Source of the DNA: Bacteroidota bacterium
Lineage (GTDB): Bacteria > Bacteroidota > Bacteroidia > Chitinophagales > Chitinophagaceae
Assembly: GCA_018268105.1 (NCBI GenBank)
Contig: JAFDXG010000075.1
Coordinates: 1 to 44,740 of the forward strand
DNA length: 44,740 nucleotides
Direction: 5' to 3'
Each line of letters begins with the position of its first letter. Within the stretch, counting starts at the first letter, position 1. The position numbers and the translations under genes were made by a program. Below, piece after piece: positions 16,647-26,058 of the stretch. The notes beneath the pieces are model-generated. The model ran no database searches, was not told the DNA's origin, and worked only from the letters and a program-made list of their open reading frames with translations.

Positions 16647-18182
16647 TCAGATATGGAATTTTATTCCCTGAGCTAATGGTAACTCTGATGACCAATTGAT
16701 TGTATTAGTTTGGCGACGCATATAGTTTTTCCATGCATCACTGCCACTTTCTCTGCCACCACCTGTTTCTTTTTCACCACCAAACGCACCCCCTATTTCC
16801 GCGCCGCTGGTTCCAATATTCACATTAGCAATTCCGCAATCACTTCCGTTAACAGAAAGAAACAGTTCGGCTTCCCGAAGGTGAAGTGTCATTATCGCCG
16901 ATGAAAGTCCCTGGGGTACATTATTCTGGATGGAAATGGCTTCTTCGGTAGTGGTATATTTCATTAGGTACAATATTGGAGCAAAAGTTTCTTTAGCTAC
17001 AATATTAAAATCCGGCTTTACTTCTGCAATACATGGAATTACATAACAATCACCCGGGAATTTTTCTCCTTTAAGAGTGCCTCCTTCTATAAGAAAATTT
17101 CCACCTTCTTTTTTACATTCTTCAATAGCGTCGAGATAGGCTTTAACGGCCTGTTTATCAATAAGTGGACCTACATGATTGGTTTGGTCGAGCGGATTGC
17201 CGATTTTTAATTGACGGTATGCGTGGACTAATTTATCTCTGAATTCGTCATAAATATTTTCCTGCACAATTAATCTTCTGGTGCTGGTACATCTTTGCCC
17301 CGCAGTACCTACTGAGCCAAAAACACTTGCAACAATTGCTATATTAATATCTGCCATATCTGAGACTATTATCGCATTATTGCCGCCTAACTCTAACAAA
17401 CTACGTCCTAACCTTGATGCAACAGCAACCCCAACGGCTTTGCCCATTTGAGTAGAACCTGTTGCAGAGATAAGTGGGATGCGATTGTCTAACGAAAGTT
17501 TTTCTCCAAGTGACCTGCCGCCAATTAACAAATTGCTAACCCCTTCCGGGACATTGTTTTGTACAAACACTTCGGCTATAAGCTTTTGACATGCAATGGC
17601 ACATAATGGAGTTTTTTCAGAAGGCTTCCAAATAACAGTATCGCCACATACTAAAGCAATCATAGCATTCCAGCTCCATACAGCAACAGGAAAATTAAAA
17701 GCAGAAATGACACAGATAGGACCAAGCGGATGCCATTGCTCATACATTCGATGGGCTGGCCGCTCACTATGCATTGCTAATCCATATAATTGGCGGGAAA
17801 TTCCCACTGCAAAATCGCATATATCTATCATTTCCTGTACTTCACCCATTCCTTCCTGCAAGCTTTTACCCATTTCGTAAGAAACCAACATACCCAGGGG
17901 TTCTTTGTGTTCCCTTAGCCTCTGTCCAATTAACCTGACTATTTCACCTCTTTTTGGCGCCGGCCAGTTTCTCCACAACCTGAATGCTTCAGTAGCTTTT
18001 CTTACAACAGTTTCATAACCATTATCATCGGCATTATATACATTGGCAATCAATGAGCCATCAACTGGAGTATAAGAAGGTAATATTGCTTCTGAAGATC
18101 CTATCCAGAACTGTCCAGTAGAAGTTCCCTGATTTACTGATCTGATTTTAAGCTGACCTATAAAATCTATCATACGATCCAT
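16647..18182 (-). CDS. ALDH7-family aldehyde dehydrogenase (probable aminoadipate-semialdehyde dehydrogenase)
   Basis: A 511-residue cytoplasmic NAD(P)-dependent aldehyde dehydrogenase. The catalytic nucleophile is Cys298 in GTAGQRCTSTRR, and the general base Glu is in LLELGGNN. The subfamily fits antiquitin (ALDH7): WHPLGPICVISAFNFPVAVWSWN, SATGSTQMGK, and especially the C-terminal SGAEIGGAFGGEKETGGGRESGSD and NYMRRQTNTINWSSELPLAQGIKF. ALDH7 members oxidise alpha-aminoadipate semialdehyde / piperideine-6-carboxylate in lysine breakdown. No other lysine-catabolism gene is adjacent, so the substrate is inferred from subfamily only. A second Met at residue 4 is an equally possible start. A strong terminator follows. 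Confidence 0.9.
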   Translation of the reverse strand: MDRMIDFIGQLKIRSVNQGTSTGQFWIGSSEAILPSYTPVDGSLIANVYNADDNGYETVVRKATEAFRLWRNWPAPKRGEIVRLIGQRLREHKEPLGMLVSYEMGKSLQEGMGEVQEMIDICDFAVGISRQLYGLAMHSERPAHRMYEQWHPLGPICVISAFNFPVAVWSWNAMIALVCGDTVIWKPSEKTPLCAIACQKLIAEVFVQNNVPEGVSNLLIGGRSLGEKLSLDNRIPLISATGSTQMGKAVGVAVASRLGRSLLELGGNNAIIVSDMADINIAIVASVFGSVGTAGQRCTSTRRLIVQENIYDEFRDKLVHAYRQLKIGNPLDQTNHVGPLIDKQAVKAYLDAIEECKKEGGNFLIEGGTLKGEKFPGDCYVIPCIAEVKPDFNIVAKETFAPILYLMKYTTTEEAISIQNNVPQGLSSAIMTLHLREAELFLSVNGSDCGIANVNIGTSGAEIGGAFGGEKETGGGRESGSDAWKNYMRRQTNTINWSSELPLAQGIKFHI

Positions 18183-18482
18183 TTTTTAATGCAATTTACA
18201 ATAAAGGTACTGGTGAAAATTGAACAGTCAATGTATAACCAAATTGGTAAGTGTGTTTGTCGTTTCAGTTTTATTATTTTGCTATCCTTTTTTTTATAGC
18301 CCACCCACCACCTTCTTTACACATTACCCGTTAGGTGAACATATATCAACTACTTTGAACACTACCATTGATCTATGATACTAAACGTTGAAACCCTCAA
18401 TTTTGTCGCTCAAAAATTATGTGCATCCAAAATAATTTTAGTCCTTTGTACTGTCAGCACACATTCCAACCCTAAAATGATT

Positions 18483-18508
18483 AACCTGTAACAAACAGGT
18501 TTTTTTAT
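18483..18508 (+). terminator. Orphan intrinsic terminator in the leader of the small secreted protein gene
   Basis: AACCTGT (18483-18489) and ACAGGTT (18495-18501) pair around AACAA and run into a T tract. There is no gene upstream on this strand, so it would end either a short RNA or an attenuated leader of the gene at 18621. Confidence 0.6.
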
Positions 18509-18546
18509 TTACCGGACATCAGCAAACCCCATATCTCTCTGAACTA

Positions 18547-18555
18547 CCCCCCCCC
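18547..18555 (+). repeat. Homopolymeric tract of nine C
   Basis: Nine consecutive C lie 65 bases upstream of the ATG at 18621, between the orphan terminator and the gene. Tracts of this length can vary by slippage in other bacteria, but no variation can be seen from one sequence. Confidence 0.8.
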
Positions 18556-18620
18556 GATTTTAATCAGGTTCCAAAACTTCTATGAAACCATGTATTGTTA
18601 ACTTGATTAAATCAAATGAA

Positions 18621-19127
18621 ATGAAAACAATTTTACGTACCCGGTTTAGTGTTTTACTTATTGCAGTATTGTTAACCTCCGGTTTGTCAGCCACCGCAGG
18701 TGATGAAGCCGTTCGCCCTTCGCAATTTAATCTTAAAGCTTTTGTCAGAGCATCGTTGAATTTTGTTGGAGGTAGTTCCTATAAAGCTGATGCACTTGTG
18801 GAAAAATTACAGTCAAAGCCGACCGACAGGGTCTGCGTTTGTGAAATCATGGAATTGCAGAATAACAATGCTGAGTATTCCAATGTTGCGTTGCTTTCAG
18901 AAAAGATCAACAATGGTGATATGGGTCATGATTATAAGATAGCTGAAAGACAGTTAACTAAAGAAAAGAAACAAATGAAAGCAATGTTTTTTGACAATAT
19001 TCGGGTAAATACAAAAATTGCGGTGGCAACAGATTGTCTCAGTTTATATATAAAAATGCGGCAAGAATCACTTGGACTGAAGCTTTATGATATACTTGAT
19101 GCTGATGCCAGGTCTGCAATTAAATAA
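18621..19127 (+). CDS. Small secreted protein of unknown function, 168 aa
   Basis: I do not recognise this family. I start at the ATG at 18621, which gives a textbook signal peptide (MKTILRTRFSVLLIAVLLTSGLSATA). An in-frame ATG 39 bases upstream would put a 13-residue extension ahead of it. The mature protein is about 140 residues, mixed charged and probably helical. It has a close Cys pair in RVCVCEIMELQ and one more Cys in VATDCLSLYIKM. There is no membrane segment after the signal, no sorting tail and no lipobox. The gene stands alone between divergent and convergent neighbours, behind the terminator-like hairpin and poly-C tract. Role unknown. Confidence 0.65.
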   Translation: MKTILRTRFSVLLIAVLLTSGLSATAGDEAVRPSQFNLKAFVRASLNFVGGSSYKADALVEKLQSKPTDRVCVCEIMELQNNNAEYSNVALLSEKINNGDMGHDYKIAERQLTKEKKQMKAMFFDNIRVNTKIAVATDCLSLYIKMRQESLGLKLYDILDADARSAIK

Positions 19128-19146
19128 TTCATATAATTGAGCTTTA

Positions 19147-19962
19147 TCAATACTGCTCATTATCATTAGGAAAATCTTTATTTTTTACATCTTTAATATA
19201 ATGCTGAACCGCAGACTTTGTGGCATCATGAAGATTGAGATATTGTCTTAAAAATCGCGGTTTAAATTCAGTAGTTATACCCAGCATATCATGCATTACC
19301 AACACTTGCCCATCGCAAAACCTGCCTCCTCCTATACCAATTGTAGGAATGTGCAGGCTCTCACTTACGCTCTTAGCCAGGAACGCAGGAATTTTTTCGA
19401 GTACAATAGCAAAGCACCCGGCTTCTTCAAGGAGCCTGGCGTCTCGCTGGAGCTTTTCGGCTTCCGTTTCTTCTTTAGCTCTCACCGTATAGGTGCCAAA
19501 TTTGTAAATAGATTGTGGTGTTAACCCCAGGTGACCCATTACGGGGACACCTGCAGAAATAATTCGATGCACTGATTCAAGCACTTCTTCCCCTCCTTCA
19601 AGTTTTACTGCATGTGCACCCGTCTCTTTCATGATACGGATGGCAGAACTTAATGCTTCTTTTGAATTGCCCTGGTAAGTTCCAAACGGAAGATCAACTA
19701 CAACCAGACAGCGGTGAATACCTCTTACTACCGAAGATGCATGGTAAATCATTTGATCTAAGGTAATCGGTAGCGTTGTTTCATGTCCTGCCATAACATT
19801 GCTGGCAGAATCTCCAACAAGAATAATATCTATACCCGATGCGTCAAATATTTGGGCAAAAGAATAATCATAAGCGGTGAGCATAGCAATTTTCTCACCA
19901 TTTTCTTTCATTTTTTGAATAGTATGAGTGGTTATCCTTTTTATTTCTTTATTTATGCTCAT
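19147..19962 (-). CDS. panB: 3-methyl-2-oxobutanoate hydroxymethyltransferase
   Basis: A 271-residue cytoplasmic TIM-barrel enzyme. It adds a hydroxymethyl group from methylene-tetrahydrofolate to alpha-ketoisovalerate, making ketopantoate, the first committed step of pantothenate (coenzyme A precursor) synthesis. Conserved stretches are intact: [72 protein letters not shown], and VLVMHDMLG with the metal and substrate residues. Length is normal. It is the last gene of a leftward run, 104 bases beyond the Ppx gene. panC and panD begin the same run more than 4 kb upstream. Confidence 0.97.
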   Translation of the reverse strand: MSINKEIKRITTHTIQKMKENGEKIAMLTAYDYSFAQIFDASGIDIILVGDSASNVMAGHETTLPITLDQMIYHASSVVRGIHRCLVVVDLPFGTYQGNSKEALSSAIRIMKETGAHAVKLEGGEEVLESVHRIISAGVPVMGHLGLTPQSIYKFGTYTVRAKEETEAEKLQRDARLLEEAGCFAIVLEKIPAFLAKSVSESLHIPTIGIGGGRFCDGQVLVMHDMLGITTEFKPRFLRQYLNLHDATKSAVQHYIKDVKNKDFPNDNEQY

Positions 19963-20066
19963 AAATAAGTTTGGTTATAATTAATATGTATGTGAATATT
20001 GAATAATAAATATTTTTCATTCTGATAGCTTCTCACATTTTTATTTTATGAATCATTCACATTCAT

Positions 20067-20966
20067 TTATTTCATATTGGGCAAAGTATTGATAACTTCT
20101 GAATAAAGATGTTGAATTAATCCATCTGCAAGTCCAATCCTTGGAATATAAATTTCCTGAATATTGGCCCATTTCATTATGTTGATATAAATCAACAATG
20201 CCGGTACGATTACATCAGCTCTGTCTTCTCTTAGTTTATATAATTTAATTCTGTCTTCTATTTTTAAGGATGATAATTCCCTATAAAACTCCCGTAGTGC
20301 TTCTAGCGACAAAGGTCGCCCTTCTTTTTTCTTAGAGAGCGAAAAAATTTTGTTGATATTGCCACCCGATCCGATTGCAATTATCCCGGGAAAATTATTT
20401 GTTTTTACTTTGATAAATTCTTTCATTGAATCCCAATGATCTTCAGTAACCATGTATTTTAACAAACGGATAGTTCCAATATTAAAAGATTGTTTAAATG
20501 AAACCTGATTTTTAGCATATAATGTCAATTCAGTGCTGCCGCCGCCAACATCAATATACAGGTAGTATCCATCTTTTGACAAATGTTCTGCAGTATGGTT
20601 TTCGTATATTATACCGGCTTCTGTTTCCCCACTGATAATTTCAATTGTAATTGAAGTTTCCAGTTTCACTTTTCTGATTATATCCGTGGCATTTCGTGCA
20701 TCCCGCATAGCTGAGGTAGCACATGCCTTTGTATAATTTACTCCATAAGCATTTATCAAATGTTTATATGCTTTTAATGTTTGAAGCAGCATTTCTGTTT
20801 TGGTTTCTGATATTTCATTATATTCAAATACATCAAAACCAAGTCTTAGTGGTACTCTCACCAGGTTTAATTTATTAAAAACCGGTTCAGAAGTATCCTG
20901 TAATATAACTTCACTAATAAGGAGCCGGGCTGCATTACTACCAATATCTATTGCGGCTAATTTCAA
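20067..20966 (-). CDS. Ppx/GppA-family exopolyphosphatase, short form, TTG start
   Basis: A 299-residue ASKHA-fold phosphatase that probably releases phosphate from polyphosphate ends or hydrolyses pppGpp. Conserved motifs are LAAIDIGSNAARLLI, ACATSAMRDARNA, ISGETEAGIIYE (likely catalytic Glu), YIDVGGGSTEL and IIAIGSGGNI. It contains only the two-domain catalytic core and lacks the C-terminal helical domains of the ~500-residue E. coli Ppx. The frame has no ATG between the upstream stop and the core beta-strand, so the start must be TTG at 20964-20966. It follows ppk1 by 96 bases, a common pairing that balances synthesis and degradation of polyphosphate. Confidence 0.9.
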   Translation of the reverse strand: MKLAAIDIGSNAARLLISEVILQDTSEPVFNKLNLVRVPLRLGFDVFEYNEISETKTEMLLQTLKAYKHLINAYGVNYTKACATSAMRDARNATDIIRKVKLETSITIEIISGETEAGIIYENHTAEHLSKDGYYLYIDVGGGSTELTLYAKNQVSFKQSFNIGTIRLLKYMVTEDHWDSMKEFIKVKTNNFPGIIAIGSGGNINKIFSLSKKKEGRPLSLEALREFYRELSSLKIEDRIKLYKLREDRADVIVPALLIYINIMKWANIQEIYIPRIGLADGLIQHLYSEVINTLPNMK

Positions 20967-21062
20967 TGAAAAATTATGATTTTGAAAGCTTTCGAATTAT
21001 CAATATTAATGAATTATGGGGAAAAGCAGAATGATCGAAGTAAGGAAGTATACTTTGGATAT

Positions 21063-23165
21063 TCATTTTACTTTCTTTGCTTTATCTGAAATTTCGTGTG
21101 GAGTGCTCTTATTCAGAAGATAGTTATAAATCTCTATTTGTGATCTTAGTTTTTTCCCTTTTGTTTTTATATAGGTATTGGTTAAAGCATTATCCAGCCT
21201 CCTGGCTTTTACATTATCTTTAAGTTGTATTTGTAATATATCTATAAGTTCTGCTGCTAATTCAGGATTCTTAATTTGCACTGCTGCTTCAACCCTGTGA
21301 TCAAGATTTCTTACCATCCAGTCCGCAGAAGAAATGAAGACCAGTTGTTTACCATCATTATGAAAGACCATTACTCTTGCATGCTCAAGATACTCATCAA
21401 CAATGCTAATTGCATGCACAGGTTTTTTAAATTTCTTGTTTTCAGTAAGCATGCAGCATATTCCCCGTATAATTAATTTTATCTCCACACCGGCTATAGC
21501 AGCTTCATATAATTTTCGTATCAGGGTATCATCAGATAATGAATTTAATTTGAGTGTAATAGCAGCAGCTTTTTTATGCCTGGCATTTTTTATTTCATGA
21601 TTAATAAGTGCAACAAGCTGATTCCTCATCATTTCCGGACTAATCATCAATGATTTGCACTCTCTCAGGTAGTGAAAACCTGTTTTGGGATGATGCAAAA
21701 AATTAAATATCCTGTTGATATCAGTCATTATGGCTTTGTTTGCCGTCATCAGGCAGTGATCACCATAAAGCTTTGCTGTTCTACCATTAAAATTTCCTGT
21801 ACTTACAAAACCATATTGTATGAATTTGTTGTTTCGGCGTCGTTTAATTAGTCCAACCTTTGCATGCACTTTCATGTTTGGTATACCAATCAGGACTTTT
21901 ACCCCCTCATCTTCAAGTCTTTCTTTCCATTCAAGATTTGCTTCTTCATCAAACCTTGCTCTTAGTTCGAGCATTACAGTTACCTTTTTCCCGTTTCTTC
22001 TTGCATTAATAAGGGCATTCATGATTTTGGAAGCCGGTGCCAAACGATAAGCTGTAATTTTTATTTCAATAACTTCCGGATCCATGGCCGCTTCACTGAG
22101 CAGGCTAATGAGTGATGTAAAAGAATGATATGGAAAATGAAGCATTATATCCTGCTTCAATACTACATCAGTTACCCGTTGAGCATTTCTTAATGCCGGA
22201 TGCGGAATAGGTTTTCGCCGCTGGCTTTTTTGTGAAAACACTGATTCAGGAAAATCCATGAATTGCCTGAAGTTATGGATACGTCCACCCGGTATGATAG
22301 CATCTTTTTTAGAGAGTTGCAATCTTTTAATTAAATATTCCAGGAGCCTGCTGTCAATTTCCTTTTCGTAAATAAAACGTACAGGTTTTCCTCTTTTACG
22401 ATTTTTAAGCGCCTTCTCAATTTTTTGAGTGTAGGTATTATCAATATCTGTATCTATGTCAAACTCTGCATCTCTTGTTACCTTTATTACATATCCTTCA
22501 TATGTATCGTAACCCAGAAAAGAAAAAATCTGCGGCAGGCAAAACCGGATAATATCTTCAAGTAAAATAATGTAGTGGCATCCCGGTTTTGAGGGAAGCA
22601 ATACAAAACGCGACATCATTCGGGTAGGTACTTCTATTAACGCATATTTTCTTTTATTAACTACCCCCTTTTTTGACATAACCACTGCAAGCATTATTGC
22701 TTTTTCCCGCATATAAGGGAAATCTCTGATGTTTTCAATCATCAATGGAATAACAGAAGCAGAAACCTCTTCTTCAAAAAATGTTTGTATAAACTTTTTT
22801 TGTTCACTATTCAGTTGTTTCTCATTTACCAGGAAAATCAGTTGTTTTTTCAACTCTCCGAAAATTTGCTTCCATACATTGTCAAATTCTTCTTGTTGCT
22901 GTAGTACAATCGTTTGAATTTGGTCCAGTATTTTCTGCGGCTCCTGTTCAAGGTGCATTCGGATTTTTCGTCTGGCATCAATCATTCTTTTGAGCGCAGC
23001 TACACGCACCCGAAAAAACTCATCCAAATTATTGGAGAATATTCCCAGGAATTTGATTCGCTCTTTCAATGGAACTAATGGGTCTGCAGCCTCCTGGAGT
23101 ACCCTTGCATTAAAAGCAAGCCAACTGATGTCCCTAATAATGGTTTTCTTTTTTGGTGCAGACAT
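21063..23165 (-). CDS. ppk1: Polyphosphate kinase 1
   Basis: A 700-residue kinase that reversibly builds long-chain polyphosphate from ATP. The N-terminal domain opens with ISWLAFNARVLQEAADPLVPLKERIKFLGIFSNNLDEFFRVRV, the family hallmark. The two active-site histidines of the phospholipase-D-like domains are present: His434 in MKVHAKVGL (autophosphorylated) and His595 in EYLEHARV. ISSADWMVRNLDHRVE follows the latter. The length matches PPK1 enzymes. It lies between rfaE2 and the short exopolyphosphatase in one leftward run, so probably co-transcribed with at least the latter. Polyphosphate acts in phosphate storage and stress tolerance. Confidence 0.97.
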   Translation of the reverse strand: MSAPKKKTIIRDISWLAFNARVLQEAADPLVPLKERIKFLGIFSNNLDEFFRVRVAALKRMIDARRKIRMHLEQEPQKILDQIQTIVLQQQEEFDNVWKQIFGELKKQLIFLVNEKQLNSEQKKFIQTFFEEEVSASVIPLMIENIRDFPYMREKAIMLAVVMSKKGVVNKRKYALIEVPTRMMSRFVLLPSKPGCHYIILLEDIIRFCLPQIFSFLGYDTYEGYVIKVTRDAEFDIDTDIDNTYTQKIEKALKNRKRGKPVRFIYEKEIDSRLLEYLIKRLQLSKKDAIIPGGRIHNFRQFMDFPESVFSQKSQRRKPIPHPALRNAQRVTDVVLKQDIMLHFPYHSFTSLISLLSEAAMDPEVIEIKITAYRLAPASKIMNALINARRNGKKVTVMLELRARFDEEANLEWKERLEDEGVKVLIGIPNMKVHAKVGLIKRRRNNKFIQYGFVSTGNFNGRTAKLYGDHCLMTANKAIMTDINRIFNFLHHPKTGFHYLRECKSLMISPEMMRNQLVALINHEIKNARHKKAAAITLKLNSLSDDTLIRKLYEAAIAGVEIKLIIRGICCMLTENKKFKKPVHAISIVDEYLEHARVMVFHNDGKQLVFISSADWMVRNLDHRVEAAVQIKNPELAAELIDILQIQLKDNVKARRLDNALTNTYIKTKGKKLRSQIEIYNYLLNKSTPHEISDKAKKVK

Positions 23166-23231
23166 AGCATTTTGTTATCCGTAAATATAATTGACGAATT
23201 AATGAGATCAATGTTAAGTTTTGAGAAGCTG

Positions 23232-23723
23232 CTAAAGCTGCTGTATTTTTTCAATTAAAGCAGTGGTGGAATAACCTTTAACTAAAGGTACAATTTTTAC
23301 TTCCCCCCCATTTTTGATGACTTCTTCTGCACCCACAATCTGATCAATAGAGTAGTCGCCACCTTTTAATAATACATCTGGCTCAATATCTTTTATCAGG
23401 TTGGAAGGAGTTAGTTCATCAAATAAAACAACTGCATCTACGATAGTTAGAGAGGCAAGTATTAATGCACGAAATGATTCATCATTTACCGGGCGTCCTT
23501 CCCCTTTCAAAAGTTTTACTGAATGGTCAGAATTTAGACCTACTATCAACATATCACCAGATGTAGCTGCCTGAGATAATATTTCTAAATGCCCTTTGTG
23601 TAAAATATCAAAGCAACCGTTGGTAAAAACTATTTTCTTACCAAGTAGTTTCCATCGTCTTACCTGGTGCTTTATTTGATTATTGTCAAAAATCTTATTT
23701 TTAATGAGTGCTGGATATTTCAT
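23232..23723 (-). CDS. rfaE2: D-glycero-beta-D-manno-heptose 1-phosphate adenylyltransferase
   Basis: A 163-residue nucleotidyltransferase that makes ADP-heptose for the lipopolysaccharide inner core. The Rossmann nucleotide site is IVFTNGCFDILHKGHLEIL, with the HxGH motif. Family stretches include VGLNSDHSVKLLKGEGRPVNDESFRA, PDVLLKGGDY, and a C-terminal VPLVKGYSTTALIEKI. It corresponds to the C-terminal half of the bifunctional HldE, here stand-alone, so a separate kinase gene should exist elsewhere. Its ATG lies 23 bases inside the end of the upstream membrane-protein gene, suggesting translational coupling. ppk1 follows after 66 bases. Confidence 0.95.
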   Translation of the reverse strand: MKYPALIKNKIFDNNQIKHQVRRWKLLGKKIVFTNGCFDILHKGHLEILSQAATSGDMLIVGLNSDHSVKLLKGEGRPVNDESFRALILASLTIVDAVVLFDELTPSNLIKDIEPDVLLKGGDYSIDQIVGAEEVIKNGGEVKIVPLVKGYSTTALIEKIQQL

Positions 23724-24717
23724 GTTTGTTGCGGTTTATTAAAGGCAGAAAAATTAAACAAATTATTCCTATTAATATAACAATACCCGTTTGGGCAATC
23801 CATAGTATCCATCCAAAAGCAAGTGATGGTCCTTCGGCTATACCATAAATGGGTAATAATTTTTGAATAATCAGTTGGTAAGCACCTATACCGCCTTGTG
23901 TAGCCATCATAGCCAAACTACCGAAACTTATAATAGAGAAACATGCGTCGAAACCAAGATGTTTCACAGCGTCCATAGTAAGGAACCCCGCCCTGGCACT
24001 TAGTATATATAGTGACCAAATTGCTGCTGTTTGCCCTAGAAATATCCATTTGTTTTTTAAATATCGTATACTGGAAATACCTGTCCATACTCCTTTCAGT
24101 AATTTCAATATTTTTATTACCCATTTCGACGAAGTATATTTCACAAAAACCCATCTGAGTATTATAAATGTAACAAGCAGGATGCCGAGAATAATAAAGA
24201 GCTTAATTGTTTTAAAGCCGTTGTCGTCATATAATATTGATTGTATCCATCCCGAAGCATAATTGTGTATCCGGTCGAACTGGATAAAAATGGTGATGAT
24301 AAAAACGATTAAAAGACATATGAAATCGCATACCCGCTCGGTAACCATTGTTCCTATCAGTTTATCAGCCGGTATCTTTTCATGTTTTGCCAAAATGGTA
24401 CATTTCATTATCTCTCCAAGCCGGGGTACCAAAAGATTAAAGAAATAGCCCAGCATCGTGGCAAAAAAAGTATTTAAAGTACCGGGTGAGTAGCCAAGTG
24501 GCTTTATCAATACTTTCCAGCGAAGTGCCCGGATATAATGACTGAGCAGAAGTATCAGCATGGGAAGGGTTACTGCCCAATATTCTGCATTTTGCAATGA
24601 TAGCTTAAGAATTTCTTTATTTTCTTCAGACAAATTTTGTGCACTCAGCCAGAGTAAGAAAAGACCAAGCCCTAAGAAGAATACATACTGAAAGGCATTA
24701 AAAATTTTTTTCCTCAT
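23701..24717 (-). CDS. Lysylphosphatidylglycerol synthase-type transmembrane protein (UPF0104)
   Basis: A 338-residue inner-membrane protein with about eight hydrophobic segments, the flippase-like transmembrane domain of the LPG_synthase_TM/UPF0104 family. Visible hallmarks are ALRWKVLIKPLGY, LNTFFATMLGYFFNLLVPRLGEIMKC, VTERVCDFICLL, and FGSLAMMATQGGIGAYQLI. The catalytic aminoacyl-transferase domain of MprF is absent, so a lipid-translocating or scaffolding role is more likely than synthesis. I start at the ATG at 24715-24717; a TTG directly before it is also in frame. It sits 26 bases after panD and overlaps rfaE2. A panC-panD-UPF0104 order is recurrent in Bacteroidota as I recall it. The link to lipopolysaccharide is inference. 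Confidence 0.9.
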   Translation of the reverse strand: MRKKIFNAFQYVFFLGLGLFLLWLSAQNLSEENKEILKLSLQNAEYWAVTLPMLILLLSHYIRALRWKVLIKPLGYSPGTLNTFFATMLGYFFNLLVPRLGEIMKCTILAKHEKIPADKLIGTMVTERVCDFICLLIVFIITIFIQFDRIHNYASGWIQSILYDDNGFKTIKLFIILGILLVTFIILRWVFVKYTSSKWVIKILKLLKGVWTGISSIRYLKNKWIFLGQTAAIWSLYILSARAGFLTMDAVKHLGFDACFSIISFGSLAMMATQGGIGAYQLIIQKLLPIYGIAEGPSLAFGWILWIAQTGIVILIGIICLIFLPLINRNKHEISSTH

Positions 24718-24743
24718 CAATACTTTGTTAAGTTAATCCGCTC

Positions 24744-25088
24744 TTACAGCAAGTTGCTGCTTTTGGGAAAAACAATTTTAGGCTTAAAAGTTTTTGCTTC
24801 TTCAAAGTCCATAGTAGCATAGGATATAATAATAATGATATCACCTACAGCGCCATGCCTTGCTGCGGGTCCGTTAAGACAACATACTCCTGAGCCTTTT
24901 TTACCCTTGATAAGATAAGTTTCAATACGAGAACCATTATGGACATTCACTATCTGAATCTTTTCATTCTCAATTAAATTTGCAGCATCCATCAGGCTCT
25001 CGTCAAGAGTAAGGCTGCCAACATAATTTAAATTGGCTTCTGTGATTGTAGCTCTGTGTATTTTGGACTTTAATATTTCAATTTGCAT
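24744..25088 (-). CDS. panD: Aspartate 1-decarboxylase (pyruvoyl enzyme)
   Basis: A 114-residue proenzyme that makes beta-alanine from aspartate for pantothenate synthesis. It self-cleaves between Gly24 and Ser25 (YVGSLTLDE), turning Ser25 into the pyruvoyl cofactor. Also conserved are [16 protein letters not shown], the lysine and tyrosine-bearing active-site stretch, and [20 protein letters not shown]. The ATG at 25086-25088 is the family-typical start ([12 protein letters not shown]). It overlaps the end of panC by 11 bases, a sign of coupled translation. panC-panD are clearly an operon. Confidence 0.97.
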   Translation of the reverse strand: MQIEILKSKIHRATITEANLNYVGSLTLDESLMDAANLIENEKIQIVNVHNGSRIETYLIKGKKGSGVCCLNGPAARHGAVGDIIIIISYATMDFEEAKTFKPKIVFPKSSNLL

Positions 25089-25947
25089 AGCTTGCAAAAT
25101 TAAGTGGTAAAATCATATTATCAATCAGCCGGACCTGACCCATAAATGCAGCAATAACCGCAACAATTTTTTTACAACCATCCCATGAGGACAGCAATTG
25201 AAGGGTATCGGCATCGGCAATTTCAACATAATCAGGCTTCAGATGATATTTACAAAGTATCCGGACTGCATCTTCTTTAATAGCTGCTAAAGTGCCGGGT
25301 TGTAATTGTTCATTGATAAAAGTTAGTGCTTTATATATTCCTGTTGCCAGGTTTCTTTCCTCAGGCATTAACCTCATATTACGGCTACTCATAGCCAGTC
25401 CGTCATTTTCTCTTAATGTAGGACATATCTTAATTTGAGCAGGAGAACCTGTTAATGATAATAATCTCTTCAACACCAAACACTGTTGATAATCTTTTTG
25501 TCCGAGATATAAGTTTTCAGGTGCAACTAAAGTCATCAGTCGGTGAACTACCTGGCAAACACCCTGGAAATGTCCCGGGCGATACTTTCCTTCAAGAATG
25601 GTTTCAAGATAATCCAACTCATAATGAGGCAACTGTGATGTACCAGCAGGATAAATATCTTTAGTGGAAGGAAGGAATAAAATATCGCATCCCGCCTTTT
25701 CCAACAGGTAAATATCCTGTTCTGCCGAACGTGGATAAAGCTTAAAATCATTGAGATCATTGAATTGTGTAGGATTTACAAAAATACTTGCTACGACAAT
25801 ATCATTTTGCTTTTGAGCATATTCCACTAACGAAAGATGCCCTGGGTGTAATGCCCCCATTGTCGGTACAAAACCAATTGTTTTGCCCTGTACCCGCAGC
25901 TTTACCAGATGCTTTTGCAACAATTCAGATGGTCTTAGGATAAACAT
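25078..25947 (-). CDS. panC: Pantothenate synthetase
   Basis: A 289-residue ATP-dependent ligase that joins pantoate and beta-alanine, the last step of vitamin B5 synthesis. The nucleotide site [17 protein letters not shown] carries the HxGH signature. Also present are [58 protein letters not shown] (KMSKS-like), and a C-terminal substrate-binding part. First gene of the leftward run. It diverges from the glycogen-synthase-like gene across 111 bases. The panC/panD overlap makes a tight functional pair, since PanD supplies PanC's beta-alanine. Confidence 0.97.
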   Translation of the reverse strand: MFILRPSELLQKHLVKLRVQGKTIGFVPTMGALHPGHLSLVEYAQKQNDIVVASIFVNPTQFNDLNDFKLYPRSAEQDIYLLEKAGCDILFLPSTKDIYPAGTSQLPHYELDYLETILEGKYRPGHFQGVCQVVHRLMTLVAPENLYLGQKDYQQCLVLKRLLSLTGSPAQIKICPTLRENDGLAMSSRNMRLMPEERNLATGIYKALTFINEQLQPGTLAAIKEDAVRILCKYHLKPDYVEIADADTLQLLSSWDGCKKIVAVIAAFMGQVRLIDNMILPLNFASYAN

Positions 25948-26005
25948 AAAGGATGCAAAAGTAGTATTTGAGGACAGTAAAGGGTCAAGGTTCGTTAAAA
26001 AAATG

Positions 26006-26013
26006 TACCTTTG
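26006..26013 (+). promoter_or_regulatory. Putative -7 promoter element of the glycogen-synthase-like gene
   Basis: TACCTTTG fits TAnnTTTG and lies 45 bases before the ATG at 26059, giving a short leader. No clear -33 TTG at the standard spacing. Confidence 0.5.
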
Positions 26014-26058
26014 CGCACTTTAAACATTTCCTTCATATTAAAATAACAACAACGGAAA

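Larger units (their letters stand above)
18183..18620. other. Divergent intergenic region with orphan terminator and poly-C tract
   Basis: This ~440-base region separates the leftward dehydrogenase gene from the small rightward gene at 18621. It contains a rightward-facing terminator hairpin (18483-18508) with no coding region before it, and a run of nine C (18547-18555), unusual in this AT-rich DNA. No protein-coding frame is convincing. Confidence 0.6.
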
